Below are positions 41,701-51,105 of a stretch of DNA of 64,000 nt, piece after piece. Positions within the stretch are counted from its first letter, which is position 1, and the number at the start of each line of letters is the position of its first letter. This DNA comes from an uncultured Eubacteriales bacterium (lineage in GTDB: Bacteria; Bacillota; Clostridia; Lachnospirales; Lachnospiraceae): contig CASFBK010000002.1 in NCBI GenBank assembly GCA_949292785.1, positions 186,001 through 250,000 on the forward strand, given 5' to 3'. Both the position numbers and the translations under genes were made by a program. The notes under the pieces were generated by a model that was not told where the DNA came from, did no database searches, and saw nothing but the letters and a program-made list of their open reading frames with translations.

Positions 41701-43981
41701 AATCATAGAGCGCGGAGATGATGAATTAATAGAAATATGTCGTAAACGTTTAGGAGATGATGCTTATATTCGATATCTTAGATGGTTAGTGGCAAATTCC
41801 AGTCATAGTATTGCGGCTGCATCAGCTTTACAATTATGTAGTTGTGGGCAGGATGAGTTGGCGGAAGTAAGGTTGGCGTTAGTTGGTGGAATGATTAATG
41901 CACATAAACATAATCGCTATGAGAAAAAGATAATGGAGTTAATTATAGCTGATGGAGGGTTAAGCAAACAATGGATAAAAATTCTCTTCGCTCGTGAGCA
42001 TCATGTTTATGGAGCTAGTGAAGGAAGTTGGAGAATTTTTTTAAGACTCCTTTTAGAATCAAAAGACGACTTGGCGCAGGACTTTATAAAGAATATTAAA
42101 TATATGGGACCGTTTTTGTTGGCGAGGTGTGAAGAGACGAGATTGTTATTACAGCGTTTACTAACAAGACAAGAGTATAAGATTTCGCTTATGAATGCTA
42201 TGAATTCTCTAAATCCTGAAATAAGGCATGTTGCGAATAGAATAGGTTTAATTGCATGTCAGGATTTAGAGGAGGAGTGCTTGTATGCGGTAATTAGTGA
42301 ATGTGCAGGTTCGGAGACGGATAATATTGAATGGAAGAACTATATCGCCGAAAGGAAGTATCAAGAAAAGAGTATAAGAAAATTGTCTGAGAAAATGCCA
42401 GTTATGTTTCCTAAAATGAAGGCATTAGCGGAGCTAATAATAAAGTTTAATGTTACACAAGCGATAGAAAAATCAATTCAAATGACAAAAGAAGAGATGA
42501 TAGATAAGGAGATTGAGAATGTTGCTAAATACGGAACATTATATTTACGTAGATATATTAATATGTTAAATAGTGAAGTGGATTATGAATACTATTTGCA
42601 AATGAGAGAAGAATATAAGCATGAATCACACGCAGAGATATTATATTGCTTTAATTATGAAAATCACCAGTATGTGGTGGATTGGTATAGGCTCTTGTGG
42701 TTTGTTTTTATTGGTCATAATGGTGGATGTCATGATGCGGATATTATTGTGCTTGAATTAATTGAGTACGGAAAAAGCCGACCGGATGTTGCAAAAGGCA
42801 TATTGGATGCAGTGAAAAAAATCTGCTTAGATGAACGATTGGAAAAAAATAGATGGATTTCTAACTATCACTGGTTGTTACTGCTTATTTATTCATTTGA
42901 AGGCATAGAAGATTCAATAATTAGGGATGCATTTATGCAGAGAGAGGAGTATATATGGGAATCTAGTTTGGCTTTATTGGCAATATACTCAGGTGATTTG
43001 CATGAACTCAATATTAAAAGGAAAAATGATAAGCCACAAGAAGTTGTTACTCACATTGATTGCGAAGATAAATTGCTCGAACTTGCAAAAGAATCTGAAA
43101 TAATATCAAAACAGTTAGATAATACAATGCAAATTTTGGTTCAAGAGAAATACAATATAAGTACAGAGTACATAGAAAAATTAATTGGATTAGGTGAAAA
43201 TGGTGCATTGATTGCAGGTGTCTTATGTTACTGTTATGGATTGCCTATTCATGCGGGGAGTGGTATGGTTGCGCATCAAACATATTTCCTTAGAAGTAAG
43301 ATAGATTCTAAGATGTTTCTAAAACTATTACGCCTTACGAGAACTGCATTTAATACACAATTGGATGATGATTCAAAATTAGAGGAATACAAAGCATATC
43401 TTGCAGATTTAGAAGCTCACTTGGATGAAGTACATATGAATAAATGTTTTTATATAAGTGAGTATCTATTTTATATGAAAGATAAAATAACTGAAGAAAA
43501 AATTTTGAAGTACATTAATATAGTTATGGATGAAATGCATTATTCAAAATATACATCTTTAGTGTGGGACATGTTAGCCGAATATATTAATGCGAGTGAA
43601 GAGATAGAACAAGCTAAACTCATAGACGCATTGGAAATTGTACTTCATAGAATTATTGGAGCATGTGAAGAACATAGGTCATTTTTATATAATGAAGCAT
43701 ATGGACAGATTGCGATTGCATGTATGTTTTGGAAAATAAATAATATGTATATCGATTTAGCGCAGCCCGTTTTTGAAAGAGGTATAGTGCAATTGATTCG
43801 CACAAAGTATGAGAAGAGCATATGGGAGGAAGAATCACATATAGACTTTAAAAAGTTAAATAGGTATTTGTGTATGGTTCCTAAACATATTATGTGTCAA
43901 GTTATCGAATGTATGAAAAATAGCTGGTTAGATGAAGCTGTGTTATTGAGCGGTATGATAGATGTATTGAGCAGAAAATGA
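38792..43981 (+). CDS. Metallophosphoesterase-NACHT STAND protein (1729 aa)
   Basis: The N-terminal 300 residues are a calcineurin-like phosphoesterase with all metal motifs: HISDLHF (D11, H13), VSGDIVDR, PGNHDC (about 88), MHHG and YGHSHE (about 240). A NACHT NTPase follows, with Walker A YGELGAGKST (about 400) and Walker B LFVDGLDEVD (about 476). The remaining ~1000 residues are helical repeats without a named motif, as in ligand-sensing arms of STAND proteins. There is no membrane segment. By analogy with bacterial NACHT and Avs proteins, the C-terminus would recognise a phage product and the NACHT oligomerise to switch on the phosphoesterase, which could attack nucleic acid or nucleotides. 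AGGAGG precedes ATG 38792. Nothing downstream is translationally coupled to it, so it may be a one-gene system. Confidence 0.85.
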   Translation: MSDTVILHISDLHFSSNEKKKREKENIMNSLIDVLKQLETEWKPNVICVSGDIVDRYDVSAYPLARVWFEKLAQALNISKDSFILTPGNHDCSRDIKKYPRLDSNDESLVNEVLNYEIPDYLSARFEAYESFCKDLQVAPYIWSGGDNYLVGYRVIKDVIYLGCNTEWFAYSDETKLRLGRKIIEELQRMCSKLGDFKKVAIMHHGSEVGFHENEVQYHNDICPALHYLWRMCDMTLYGHSHEQVGGEPNKMENHCYTIKAGATSMNSEHPNNVNVIRIKESSIELKHIRYNQQSLEQLWKISEDFSTYDWENMTDEKVISSTATCDIEDLRKKERLYAKEILDGKLRQVKTGGNLPETILRDVVVENNQNKHENERNNENNRKVRLIDVIMAERRVVVYGELGAGKSTILSQLVLNMLDNNMNYFPVLISAKELAEGNDGKVGSVLQQICTFMQQHLLANISSMSEILECVEHCYLFVDGLDEVDKKKQETIMRVLEQIPLMENRMSIILSTRSTETIEYHRDNWTQCSLGRLDQQEILRILENEAKTEENIEDAVNCAKQYFDKINKNPMVQLVATTPLAVRLLYHIMRKNIEIDEYTIGDLLNILFEERIAHWDAKNTSEAVSEEYERNFPTVDAKKNYIGYLAYCVENEKITRKKLELMLEQDMNIQNGSGLVVEQTISRLQRNGMATEVDGGIVFSYRPLAQLAMGIFFANKIIKEKIQANQCSFELWREISFAAGELRRADLIEKYRPWFVSYIGGLKNETAGLIKACYICYEAKDIELAINMIDNFKERDTRPLWYYESERNVSVSIVAQVIALAGEYGVDWFIDSYLTLTYPVINAGSAFFSELYMVLPPLIKDVLTSTHIEKLQRCIEPLEYICPIAYIRLPEVLCYLMPDKYSLERRLQLITKISSYDMYKGWATKEYTALCKEHKELCQNVLINEKTFEAAFLWMKIFDDAPDINLMAKIIERGDDELIEICRKRLGDDAYIRYLRWLVANSSHSIAAASALQLCSCGQDELAEVRLALVGGMINAHKHNRYEKKIMELIIADGGLSKQWIKILFAREHHVYGASEGSWRIFLRLLLESKDDLAQDFIKNIKYMGPFLLARCEETRLLLQRLLTRQEYKISLMNAMNSLNPEIRHVANRIGLIACQDLEEECLYAVISECAGSETDNIEWKNYIAERKYQEKSIRKLSEKMPVMFPKMKALAELIIKFNVTQAIEKSIQMTKEEMIDKEIENVAKYGTLYLRRYINMLNSEVDYEYYLQMREEYKHESHAEILYCFNYENHQYVVDWYRLLWFVFIGHNGGCHDADIIVLELIEYGKSRPDVAKGILDAVKKICLDERLEKNRWISNYHWLLLLIYSFEGIEDSIIRDAFMQREEYIWESSLALLAIYSGDLHELNIKRKNDKPQEVVTHIDCEDKLLELAKESEIISKQLDNTMQILVQEKYNISTEYIEKLIGLGENGALIAGVLCYCYGLPIHAGSGMVAHQTYFLRSKIDSKMFLKLLRLTRTAFNTQLDDDSKLEEYKAYLADLEAHLDEVHMNKCFYISEYLFYMKDKITEEKILKYINIVMDEMHYSKYTSLVWDMLAEYINASEEIEQAKLIDALEIVLHRIIGACEEHRSFLYNEAYGQIAIACMFWKINNMYIDLAQPVFERGIVQLIRTKYEKSIWEEESHIDFKKLNRYLCMVPKHIMCQVIECMKNSWLDEAVLLSGMIDVLSRK

Positions 43982-44118
43982 AAAAAATGTTGTAAGTACA
44001 ATAGATTGGAGATGAAAAACAGTTAAATCTGTGAATGTTTGGGTAAGAACCAGCACGGTGGTTAATGAAATGATAAGAGAATTGACATAGGTTAAAATAA
44101 AATTTAGAAGGTGAAATT

Positions 44119-45231
44119 ATGAGCGAACTAATGCGGCTTGATGAGGAATATAGAAGTTGGATTCAGGAACTTGGAGATAGATATAGAACAAGTCAGATTA
44201 AAGCTTCTATTCGTGTGAATAACGAGATGTTAATGTATTATTGGTCGATAGGAAAGGATATTACTGAGAGACGTGCCGACAGTAAGTGGGGAAATAAATT
44301 TTTTCAAAATATGAGTATGGATATGTCTGATATGATTCCTAACGCAAAGGGATTTTCTCCAACGAATTTGCGTTACATGATGCGTTTTTATGAACTTTTT
44401 AAAGATGTTGAAATTGTTCCTCAAGTTGGGGGAAAATTCATGGAAAATAATGGTAATCAAATTGCTCCCCAAGTTGAGGAACAATTTGAAATGGCATCGA
44501 ATAAAGTTTTTATGATTCCGTGGGGACACATAAAACTATTGATAGATAAGTGTCATGATAATCCGGAAAAGTTTAATTTTTACGTTGATAAAGTTATTGA
44601 AAATAACTGGTCAAGGGCAGTTTTGTTGAATTTTTTGGGAACAGATTTATATGAGCGTCAGGGACAAGCAATTACCAATTTCCAATATACATTGCCAAAC
44701 GGAACTGGTGAATTGGCGCAGGAAATAACAAAGGACCCATACAATTTTGACTTTGTAGCAATTCGTCAAGGATATAATGAAAAAGAGTTGAAAGATGCAT
44801 TGATGGATAATGTACAGAATTTTTTGATGGAACTCGGAACCGGATTTGCTTTTGTAGGAAGAGAATACCGGTTGCAGGTAGGTGATACAGAGCAGTATAT
44901 TGATATGTTGTTTTACAATATAAAGCGTCATTGTTATGTGGTTGTTGAAGTAAAGGTTGTGGAATTTGAACCAGGATTCATTTCGCAGACTGCTACATAT
45001 GTTTCAGCGGTAAACCATACTCTTAAGGAAGAAGGTGATACACAGACAATAGGACTTCTTATCTGTAAGACCAAGGATAATATATTGGCAAAATATGCGG
45101 TTGAGACTTCTACAGAGCCGATAGGTATATCTGAATATGAATTAAATGCGTTGATTCCGAAAGATTTCAAGGGTACATTGCCTACAATAGAGGAATTGGA
45201 ACAAGGATTGAGCGAAGATACTATAAACTAA
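44119..45231 (+). CDS. DUF1016 (YhcG-like) PD-(D/E)xK nuclease
   Basis: A 370-residue protein with the DUF1016 N-terminal domain (RYRTSQIKASIRVNNEMLMY, WSIGKDI, FSPTNLRYMMRFYELF) and the C-terminal nuclease domain with YIDMLFYN (about 260) and VVVEVKV (about 274), giving D...ExK. Such proteins are common in defence islands beside type I systems, and their cleavage target is not firmly established. A short spacer (43982-44118) with no gene separates it from the NACHT gene. Confidence 0.85.
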   Translation: MSELMRLDEEYRSWIQELGDRYRTSQIKASIRVNNEMLMYYWSIGKDITERRADSKWGNKFFQNMSMDMSDMIPNAKGFSPTNLRYMMRFYELFKDVEIVPQVGGKFMENNGNQIAPQVEEQFEMASNKVFMIPWGHIKLLIDKCHDNPEKFNFYVDKVIENNWSRAVLLNFLGTDLYERQGQAITNFQYTLPNGTGELAQEITKDPYNFDFVAIRQGYNEKELKDALMDNVQNFLMELGTGFAFVGREYRLQVGDTEQYIDMLFYNIKRHCYVVVEVKVVEFEPGFISQTATYVSAVNHTLKEEGDTQTIGLLICKTKDNILAKYAVETSTEPIGISEYELNALIPKDFKGTLPTIEELEQGLSEDTIN

Positions 45232-45245
45232 AAAGGATGATGAAT

Positions 45246-46082
45246 ATGGAGACTGTTATTGTTACAGAAGAGGCTGATTCTGTATTGCGTAAAGAAAATA
45301 AACTCCAAGCAGTTTGGATGTGCGCAGCACTTGAAGTGATGCGTTTATATAATTTAGAACAGTTGTCTTTGGCATGGGCGTTCAATTTTAGAGATTGCGA
45401 TATTAGAAATGTTTTTGTTGAATATATTTTAGAATCGCATGATAGGATTATTCTTGAATTTCAAAGAAGGTATTTAACGTTTGGATTTGAGGTGAGATAT
45501 ACAGGAAGTGCGATTGATAAAGCTGATTTAGAGAAATTTAAAGATGCATTAAGTAATAGATATGAATTAGATTCTTTGAAAGTCGATCTAATTATTTCGT
45601 ATATGGAAATCGATGTTTTGAAAAAACAAAAATCTAAACTAGAGGTAAAAAAGAAGAAAGAAGACCAAAGTGAATGGATTGATAATTTTTGTGATTATGG
45701 ATTTTCGAATATTTCAATTACTAAATTAGCAGGTATGAAAATCGAAGATGATCCGGTAGGGGTATACATTTTACGTGATATAGATAATGGAAAAAGATAT
45801 GTTGGTCAAGGAAAAAAAGTAATCTCACGTGCATTAGAACATTTTGTGGATGCAGCAGATGATAGTGTGTCAGAAGCATACAAAGCAGGGCATAGATTTG
45901 TTGTTGAGCGAATAATTACAGGTTATAAAGATGGATCAGACTTTTGTTTAAATCGAGTAGAAGCGGAATTGATAGAATATTATGATTCTGTAAATTGCGG
46001 TTACAATCGAACAAAGGGAAATACAAGAGCGACAAGGTATGATGGTGTAAAACTTGCGATGAAAAATGGTGATGTTAATTAA
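45246..46082 (+). CDS. GIY-YIG domain protein with unknown N-terminus
   Basis: A 278-residue protein. The C-terminal third is a GIY-YIG-type nuclease: GVYILRDIDNGKRYVGQG (about 168-185), then arginine-containing SRALEHF and the glutamate helix NRVEAELIEYYD, and the Asn of CGYNRTKG. The N-terminal 160 residues are helical, with LEVMRLYNLEQLSLAWAFNF; I do not recognise them. It follows the DUF1016 gene by 14 bases. It could be a phage-DNA nuclease or an accessory to Gabija. ATG 45246 is chosen for spacing; ATG 45237 and 45240 are possible. Confidence 0.75.
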   Translation: METVIVTEEADSVLRKENKLQAVWMCAALEVMRLYNLEQLSLAWAFNFRDCDIRNVFVEYILESHDRIILEFQRRYLTFGFEVRYTGSAIDKADLEKFKDALSNRYELDSLKVDLIISYMEIDVLKKQKSKLEVKKKKEDQSEWIDNFCDYGFSNISITKLAGMKIEDDPVGVYILRDIDNGKRYVGQGKKVISRALEHFVDAADDSVSEAYKAGHRFVVERIITGYKDGSDFCLNRVEAELIEYYDSVNCGYNRTKGNTRATRYDGVKLAMKNGDVN

Positions 46083-46138
46083 AAAGTGGGATTATGTTGA
46101 CTAAATTAGCTTTACGCTGAGGAATAAGGAGGATGATT

Positions 46139-48283
46139 ATGAAAATAGTTAATATGTCTGTTAGCAATTACAGACAGTTTAAATATGCAGAATTAAATTT
46201 CAATGATGGAATTACAGTTTTGGCGGGTGCAAATAATAGTGGAAAAACATCATTAATTACATTAATAAAGAATATTTTTACCAAAGAAAAAGCTGAATAT
46301 AGTGAATCAGATATTCCGGCCGTTAATATGCAGAACTGGATAAAGACGGTGTATCCTATGTTTAAAAAATTCTTTGACGATAAAAAAGCAGTTGAAAGTA
46401 TTGAGAAGGATTTAGTGGAGAATATTATTCCTGAGGATGAGAATCAACCCAGAATAGTGATTAGTACAACAGAACTAAAAATACATGTTAGTTATAATCC
46501 TGCGGTAGATGATATCAAGATGTTTGCAGACTATATTATGGATCTTGATGAAATGCAGCATGCCTTTTATTTTTTGTATACATATGAGGTCAGTAGGCAA
46601 AAATTTGTTAAAGGTGTTATTGACGAATACTATAAGATAAAGCATAGATTTGAGGAAATAGGAGAAGATATAAAAAAATTGTCTGAAGAATCTATGGAAC
46701 AAGAGAAGTACAATGTTGAATTAAAAGAAAGATATCTTAAGCAGATGATAGTAGGGATTTATGTAAAATCGCTTGTTCCGGTTTGCTATTTCTGTGACAA
46801 GACATTTAATAATAGGTGTAAATTCGAGGATGTTAATGATTTTAGGAATTTGTTCCATTTCTGCTTTATCAAGGCAAGTAGGCCATTAGATGATGAAGAA
46901 TCGGACCGTTCACATCTGCTTAGTAAACAAATGATTAAGATGTTAAAAGCGGATGAAAAATGGATGAGTTTAATAGAAAGATTACCAGATGAGTTGCTGA
47001 AGCCAATTCAAGAAAAGGAAATTGACAAAACAGTAAGAGAGACTTCGCTAAATTCATTAAAAGATACAATTGAAGCCTTAGAACAGACGAATGGCGGTCA
47101 GTCTGGTGAGTTAATGTTAGATATGCAAGTTACTGAAGAAGATATTAGTGAGTTGCTTCAGCGAATTACTACGGCAACCTACAATGTTGGAGGCTATTAT
47201 CTAGGAGAATCTTCACAAGGATTGGGATATAGCAATTTGATATACATACATTTACAACTTAAAGAGTATCAAAAAGATATTAACAAGTTGAAAATAAACA
47301 TGTTTTTTGTAGAAGAACCAGAATCGCATATGCATCCACAAATGCAGCAAGTGTTTATTAAGTACTTATTAGCTTATAAAGAAGGATTGCAGGGATTAAT
47401 TACTACACATTCAAATGAGATGGTAAGGGTTGCGGGCATCGAGCATTTGCGAGTTATTAGACGCACTGGGAATTTTAATAGTGAGTTATATGATCTCTCC
47501 GCTATTATGACAGAATTAAAGAAATCTGAAGAATTAGAGGATAAAGAATTAGCAAGATTTTTCGATTGGTTCTTTGAAATTGGTTATTCAGAGTTGATTT
47601 TTGCAGATAAAGCCATTTTTTACGAAGGGGATACGGAGAGGCTGTATATCAGGAAACTATTAACCTTGGAGAAGTACAAAAAACTAAAGCAACAGTATAT
47701 TGCTTATGTTCAGGTAGGTGGGGCATATGCAAAGAATTATGAAAAGCTTATTAAATTGTTAAAAATAAAATCATTAATTATTACGGATATTGATTATGGC
47801 AAGGATGAAGTTACGATTGTGGAAATTTTAAAATCAGAGACAACAAATGCAACAATTAAAAAATTTTATAGAGATAAATACATAACAAATCCAGGTACGG
47901 TTGAAAATCTATATGCTTGGAAGGATGCAAACGAGAATATTTATGATGATTTGATTAATATATGTTTCCAGACAAAGGAAGATGGATATGCAAGAACTTT
48001 AGAAGAAGCAATGTTAAGTAAATATTTTTCAATTGATGTTTCACATGAAGAAACAGTTAAAGAATGGAAAAAGAAAAGAATTGATTCAAATCTGGATTTT
48101 TCAATTCCTATGAAAGTAGATGGCGCGAAATTATCTGAAGAGGATAAAATAACACTAAGAGATATATTGAAAGCTTCTTCCGGTGGTAAAACGAATTTTA
48201 TGTATTCAGTCATTATGAATGATTGTGTTGCAGCTATGGAGCCGGAGTATATACGTGGAGGGTTAGAATGGCTAATGAGTTAG
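46139..48283 (+). CDS. gajA: GajA-like OLD-family ATPase/TOPRIM nuclease (Gabija)
   Basis: A 714-residue protein. ABC-type ATPase with Walker A AGANNSGKTS (about 28-37), signature-like LGESSQGLGYSNL (about 360), and Walker B NMFFVEEPESHMHPQMQQ. It then has a TOPRIM domain with FYEGDTERLY (E, about 495) and ITDIDYGKDE (DxD, about 551). Gabija is a two-gene system in which GajA cuts DNA when nucleotide levels fall and GajB is a helicase. This protein is longer than the ~580-residue reference GajA, so assignment to a distinct subtype is possible. AAGGAGG supports ATG 46139. Confidence 0.8.
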   Translation: MKIVNMSVSNYRQFKYAELNFNDGITVLAGANNSGKTSLITLIKNIFTKEKAEYSESDIPAVNMQNWIKTVYPMFKKFFDDKKAVESIEKDLVENIIPEDENQPRIVISTTELKIHVSYNPAVDDIKMFADYIMDLDEMQHAFYFLYTYEVSRQKFVKGVIDEYYKIKHRFEEIGEDIKKLSEESMEQEKYNVELKERYLKQMIVGIYVKSLVPVCYFCDKTFNNRCKFEDVNDFRNLFHFCFIKASRPLDDEESDRSHLLSKQMIKMLKADEKWMSLIERLPDELLKPIQEKEIDKTVRETSLNSLKDTIEALEQTNGGQSGELMLDMQVTEEDISELLQRITTATYNVGGYYLGESSQGLGYSNLIYIHLQLKEYQKDINKLKINMFFVEEPESHMHPQMQQVFIKYLLAYKEGLQGLITTHSNEMVRVAGIEHLRVIRRTGNFNSELYDLSAIMTELKKSEELEDKELARFFDWFFEIGYSELIFADKAIFYEGDTERLYIRKLLTLEKYKKLKQQYIAYVQVGGAYAKNYEKLIKLLKIKSLIITDIDYGKDEVTIVEILKSETTNATIKKFYRDKYITNPGTVENLYAWKDANENIYDDLINICFQTKEDGYARTLEEAMLSKYFSIDVSHEETVKEWKKKRIDSNLDFSIPMKVDGAKLSEEDKITLRDILKASSGGKTNFMYSVIMNDCVAAMEPEYIRGGLEWLMS

Positions 48284-50217
48284 AGAATAATATTTATCTT
48301 GTTAATGCACCTGCGGGAAGTGGAAAAACTACATGGATTAGAAAGAAAGTTGAAAATCATTTAATCCAATTTCCGGATGATAATATATTATGTATTACAT
48401 ATACAAATCGGGCAGCAGAAGAGTTGGCACGCGATTTAGATTCAAGTAGAGTGTTTTTTGGAACAATACATAAATTTATTAATGATTTTATTAGTAGTTT
48501 TTTTGCGCACAAAGATATTATAGATTTGTATTGGGAAATATACAGGGAAGATATTGCCGAGCGCATAGAAAACCAAGAACAAAAAGAGAACATAGCTGAA
48601 AGTAATGCACGGTACATAGAAAAGTATGGTAGTCTTGATGTGGATACGGTTTATAGAAACATAGACAAAATATCATACAATGAAGCACCATTTAACTCTT
48701 TATACAGGGGTGCATTAGGACATGATGACTTAGTGAGCTTTACAAGAATTGCCGTAGAAAAATTCCCTGTTATAAAGAAAAAGATAGCGGAAAAGTATCA
48801 ATTGATATTTATAGATGAGTATCAGGATACAGCGGCAGATGTTTTAGAGATTTTTTTCTCAGCTATGATTGGAAAAAGAGGAAAAATGTATTTGTTGGGA
48901 GATAAAATGCAGCAAATATACAAGAATTATGATGGTAGCTTTGAGAATGAATTTAAAAGAATGAATAGAACTATAGATTTGGATACCAATTACCGAACGA
49001 CACCTACTATTGTTGCAATTTTGAATGCCATTTATAATGACAATGATTTTATCCAAAAACCTTATGAGAAGAATTCGGACTCTGATATGAAGTTCCATCC
49101 GAGAATTGTATTTACGGATGATATAGAGAAAACGCTTTCGAGTTTTGTGTCAGAAAATGAAGATGCGTTAGTGCTGTTTCTTTCGAATAAGGAACGGTTC
49201 TATGGAATAGGAGCTGGAAAACTCTTTGATGCGGTTAATGCTATGGATAAGTATAATTTTGGAAAGAAATATACAGTAGTAGATGTGTTAACTAAGGAAG
49301 AAGTAAGAAACGAAGATATTTTATTCAAAATGATATTCCTTTTGTGTGATATATTCCAAAATTATGAAAGCAAGAAATATGGGGAAGTGTTTAGGTATGT
49401 TAGAAATAATACGAAAATATTTAATGCGGGTAAGTATTTAGTAAAACAGCATTCGCAAAAAGGGAAAATAAAGAAGAACTTAGACAGATTAGAATGTTCA
49501 TATAACAATCCTGATATTACGATAGGTGGATTGATTGAGGAATGCAATGGCTTAGAATTTCTGGTAAAAGAGTATTATGAAGAAATTGTAGGAGATGCTG
49601 ATTACCAGACTGTGTTAGATGTGAAAATGGATGAAGTAAGAAAATTGGTAGATTATCTAAAAAATCCGAGAATTTCAACGCAACATGGAGTAAAAGGAGA
49701 GAGTCATAATACAGTAGTTTTTGTGGCTGAGAATAGCACAACGACTCCAATAGTGCATATGAATAAGTTTTTTGAAATATGGAGTTCAATGAATATTAGG
49801 CTAGCGGATTTTGATGCTTTTTATTATGGATACCTTAAAATGATACAAAATGTCCAGGCTATTTGCGGAGTTAAGCAATCAGCATTGAATAAAGAAATCT
49901 ATGGAAAAAGTGAAAATCAGATCATTGAAATAATTAAAGAGTATGCTGAAATAAATAAAGAGAATGAATACTATTTATACTTAGTGAAAACACATATTGA
50001 CAAGTATCTAGGAAAGCCAAATATGACTAATTTGAAGGCGTGTATCAGAGAAAGCACAGTGTATGGAGCATTAAGTGCATATCGTCTGTTTTATGTTGGA
50101 TGTTCAAGAGCAAGAAGAAACTTGGAAATAATAATAAAAAATGAGGATGTGTTAGCATTTAAAGATTTATTATCGTCTAAATTGATAAAATGCGGTTTTG
50201 AAGTACTTCAAGAGTAG
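48268..50217 (+). CDS. gajB: GajB-like UvrD/Rep superfamily 1 helicase (Gabija)
   Basis: A 649-residue helicase overlapping gajA by 16 bases. Motif I NAPAGSGKTTW (about 11-21), Ia ITYTNRAAEEL, motif II IFIDEYQDTA (about 183), motif III LLGDKMQQIY, motif IV LDTNYRTTP, motif V STQHGVKGESHNTV and motif VI YVGCSRARRNLE are all present. It is larger than the ~490-residue reference GajB. ATG 48268 with GGAGGG upstream is preferred to the earlier start. The close overlap argues that it works with the GajA-like protein. Confidence 0.82.
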   Translation: MANELENNIYLVNAPAGSGKTTWIRKKVENHLIQFPDDNILCITYTNRAAEELARDLDSSRVFFGTIHKFINDFISSFFAHKDIIDLYWEIYREDIAERIENQEQKENIAESNARYIEKYGSLDVDTVYRNIDKISYNEAPFNSLYRGALGHDDLVSFTRIAVEKFPVIKKKIAEKYQLIFIDEYQDTAADVLEIFFSAMIGKRGKMYLLGDKMQQIYKNYDGSFENEFKRMNRTIDLDTNYRTTPTIVAILNAIYNDNDFIQKPYEKNSDSDMKFHPRIVFTDDIEKTLSSFVSENEDALVLFLSNKERFYGIGAGKLFDAVNAMDKYNFGKKYTVVDVLTKEEVRNEDILFKMIFLLCDIFQNYESKKYGEVFRYVRNNTKIFNAGKYLVKQHSQKGKIKKNLDRLECSYNNPDITIGGLIEECNGLEFLVKEYYEEIVGDADYQTVLDVKMDEVRKLVDYLKNPRISTQHGVKGESHNTVVFVAENSTTTPIVHMNKFFEIWSSMNIRLADFDAFYYGYLKMIQNVQAICGVKQSALNKEIYGKSENQIIEIIKEYAEINKENEYYLYLVKTHIDKYLGKPNMTNLKACIRESTVYGALSAYRLFYVGCSRARRNLEIIIKNEDVLAFKDLLSSKLIKCGFEVLQE

Positions 50218-50357
50218 AGTAATGCAGTACAATTAATATATAACTTGATAGAAATTTGGAAGTAAGATTCTTGAATTATGAGTTATTTTTGTAGATGTCG
50301 TATGAAGATTCACCAGCTTCAAAACATAGTTGAAGCCGGTGAAATTGAAAAATAAAT

Positions 50358-50609
50358 CTAATTAAATTCATCCATCGCATCCGCATAATCCTGTAATCCG
50401 TTTTCTTTCAATGCCAGTTTGGCATATAGCAGAGGCGATTCCTCTGCCAGCCAGTAAAGATATACGATGTCATTCGGGTCATCAAAGATAACAGAGGAAT
50501 TACATTCCTTGCAACAGATAACAAGAATTGCGTTCTCGCCGGTATTGATGATAATGGAGTCTGTGGCGGGTTCGTACATGCCGAATTGAAAATTAAGATT
50601 GTTGTTCAT
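50358..50609 (-). CDS. Small protein at right end of element 2
   Basis: An 83-residue acidic protein (NNNLNFQFGMYEPATDSIII, then LVICCKECNSSVIFDDPNDI). A Cys-x2-Cys pair may bind metal; the family is not recognised. It overlaps the RHH gene by 17 bases on the same strand and has GGGAG before the start, so it belongs to that operon. It is likely an element maintenance or regulatory protein. Confidence 0.6.
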   Translation of the reverse strand: MNNNLNFQFGMYEPATDSIIINTGENAILVICCKECNSSVIFDDPNDIVYLYWLAEESPLLYAKLALKENGLQDYADAMDEFN

Positions 50610-50973
50610 GGCGATCTCCCTCCCACAGATATTTTGCACCATCCAGCAGGTCAATAATAGCTGTTAGCATATTGGTGTATTCAGTTTGTAATTCTCGTAT
50701 GTCTTCCGAAGAAGGAAGTGTATCTGGAATGTCACCAGTTGTGGTAAATGCCTTTTGCATTTCAAGTAATTGCAGATACAATGCATTCACAGTTTGCACC
50801 AGGGGATATATGGTTTCTTTTTTGCCAACAACGCAGATACGATTGTAGATGCAAGAACGGACAAAATAATCTTTCTTCATCATTCCACTGGCAAGAATAC
50901 GGGCTTCGATTTGTTTTCGTTCAGCGTCAGTAATTCTGAAGCTGATGGTTGGATTTTTATGTTGATTGCTCAT
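50593..50973 (-). CDS. Ribbon-helix-helix mobilisation-type protein
   Basis: A 126-residue protein: TISFRITDAERKQIEARILA then MMKKDYFVRSCIYNRICVVGKK has the RHH layout of the element 1 protein at 6284. The C-terminal part is a long helix. AAAGGAG precedes the start on the minus strand. In element 1 the gene lies next to int; here it is alone at the opposite end, reading inward. Confidence 0.65.
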   Translation of the reverse strand: MSNQHKNPTISFRITDAERKQIEARILASGMMKKDYFVRSCIYNRICVVGKKETIYPLVQTVNALYLQLLEMQKAFTTTGDIPDTLPSSEDIRELQTEYTNMLTAIIDLLDGAKYLWEGDRHEQQS

Positions 50974-51105
50974 GGTAATGCTCCTTTCGTTTTGGTTGTG
51001 GCAGCAGGCGTAATAGATAACCTGACAGCCACAGGAATTTATTCATTGTGAGTAATAAAAAAAGTAGATTATATCAAGCCGATGGAAAATTATCGGTTCA
51101 GATAC

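Noticed and set aside
46139-50217. RecBCD/AddAB or a PARIS-type system
   Set aside because: The OLD-type ATPase with TOPRIM directly overlapping a UvrD-like helicase is the Gabija layout; PARIS pairs an AAA ATPase with a TOPRIM nuclease and no helicase.
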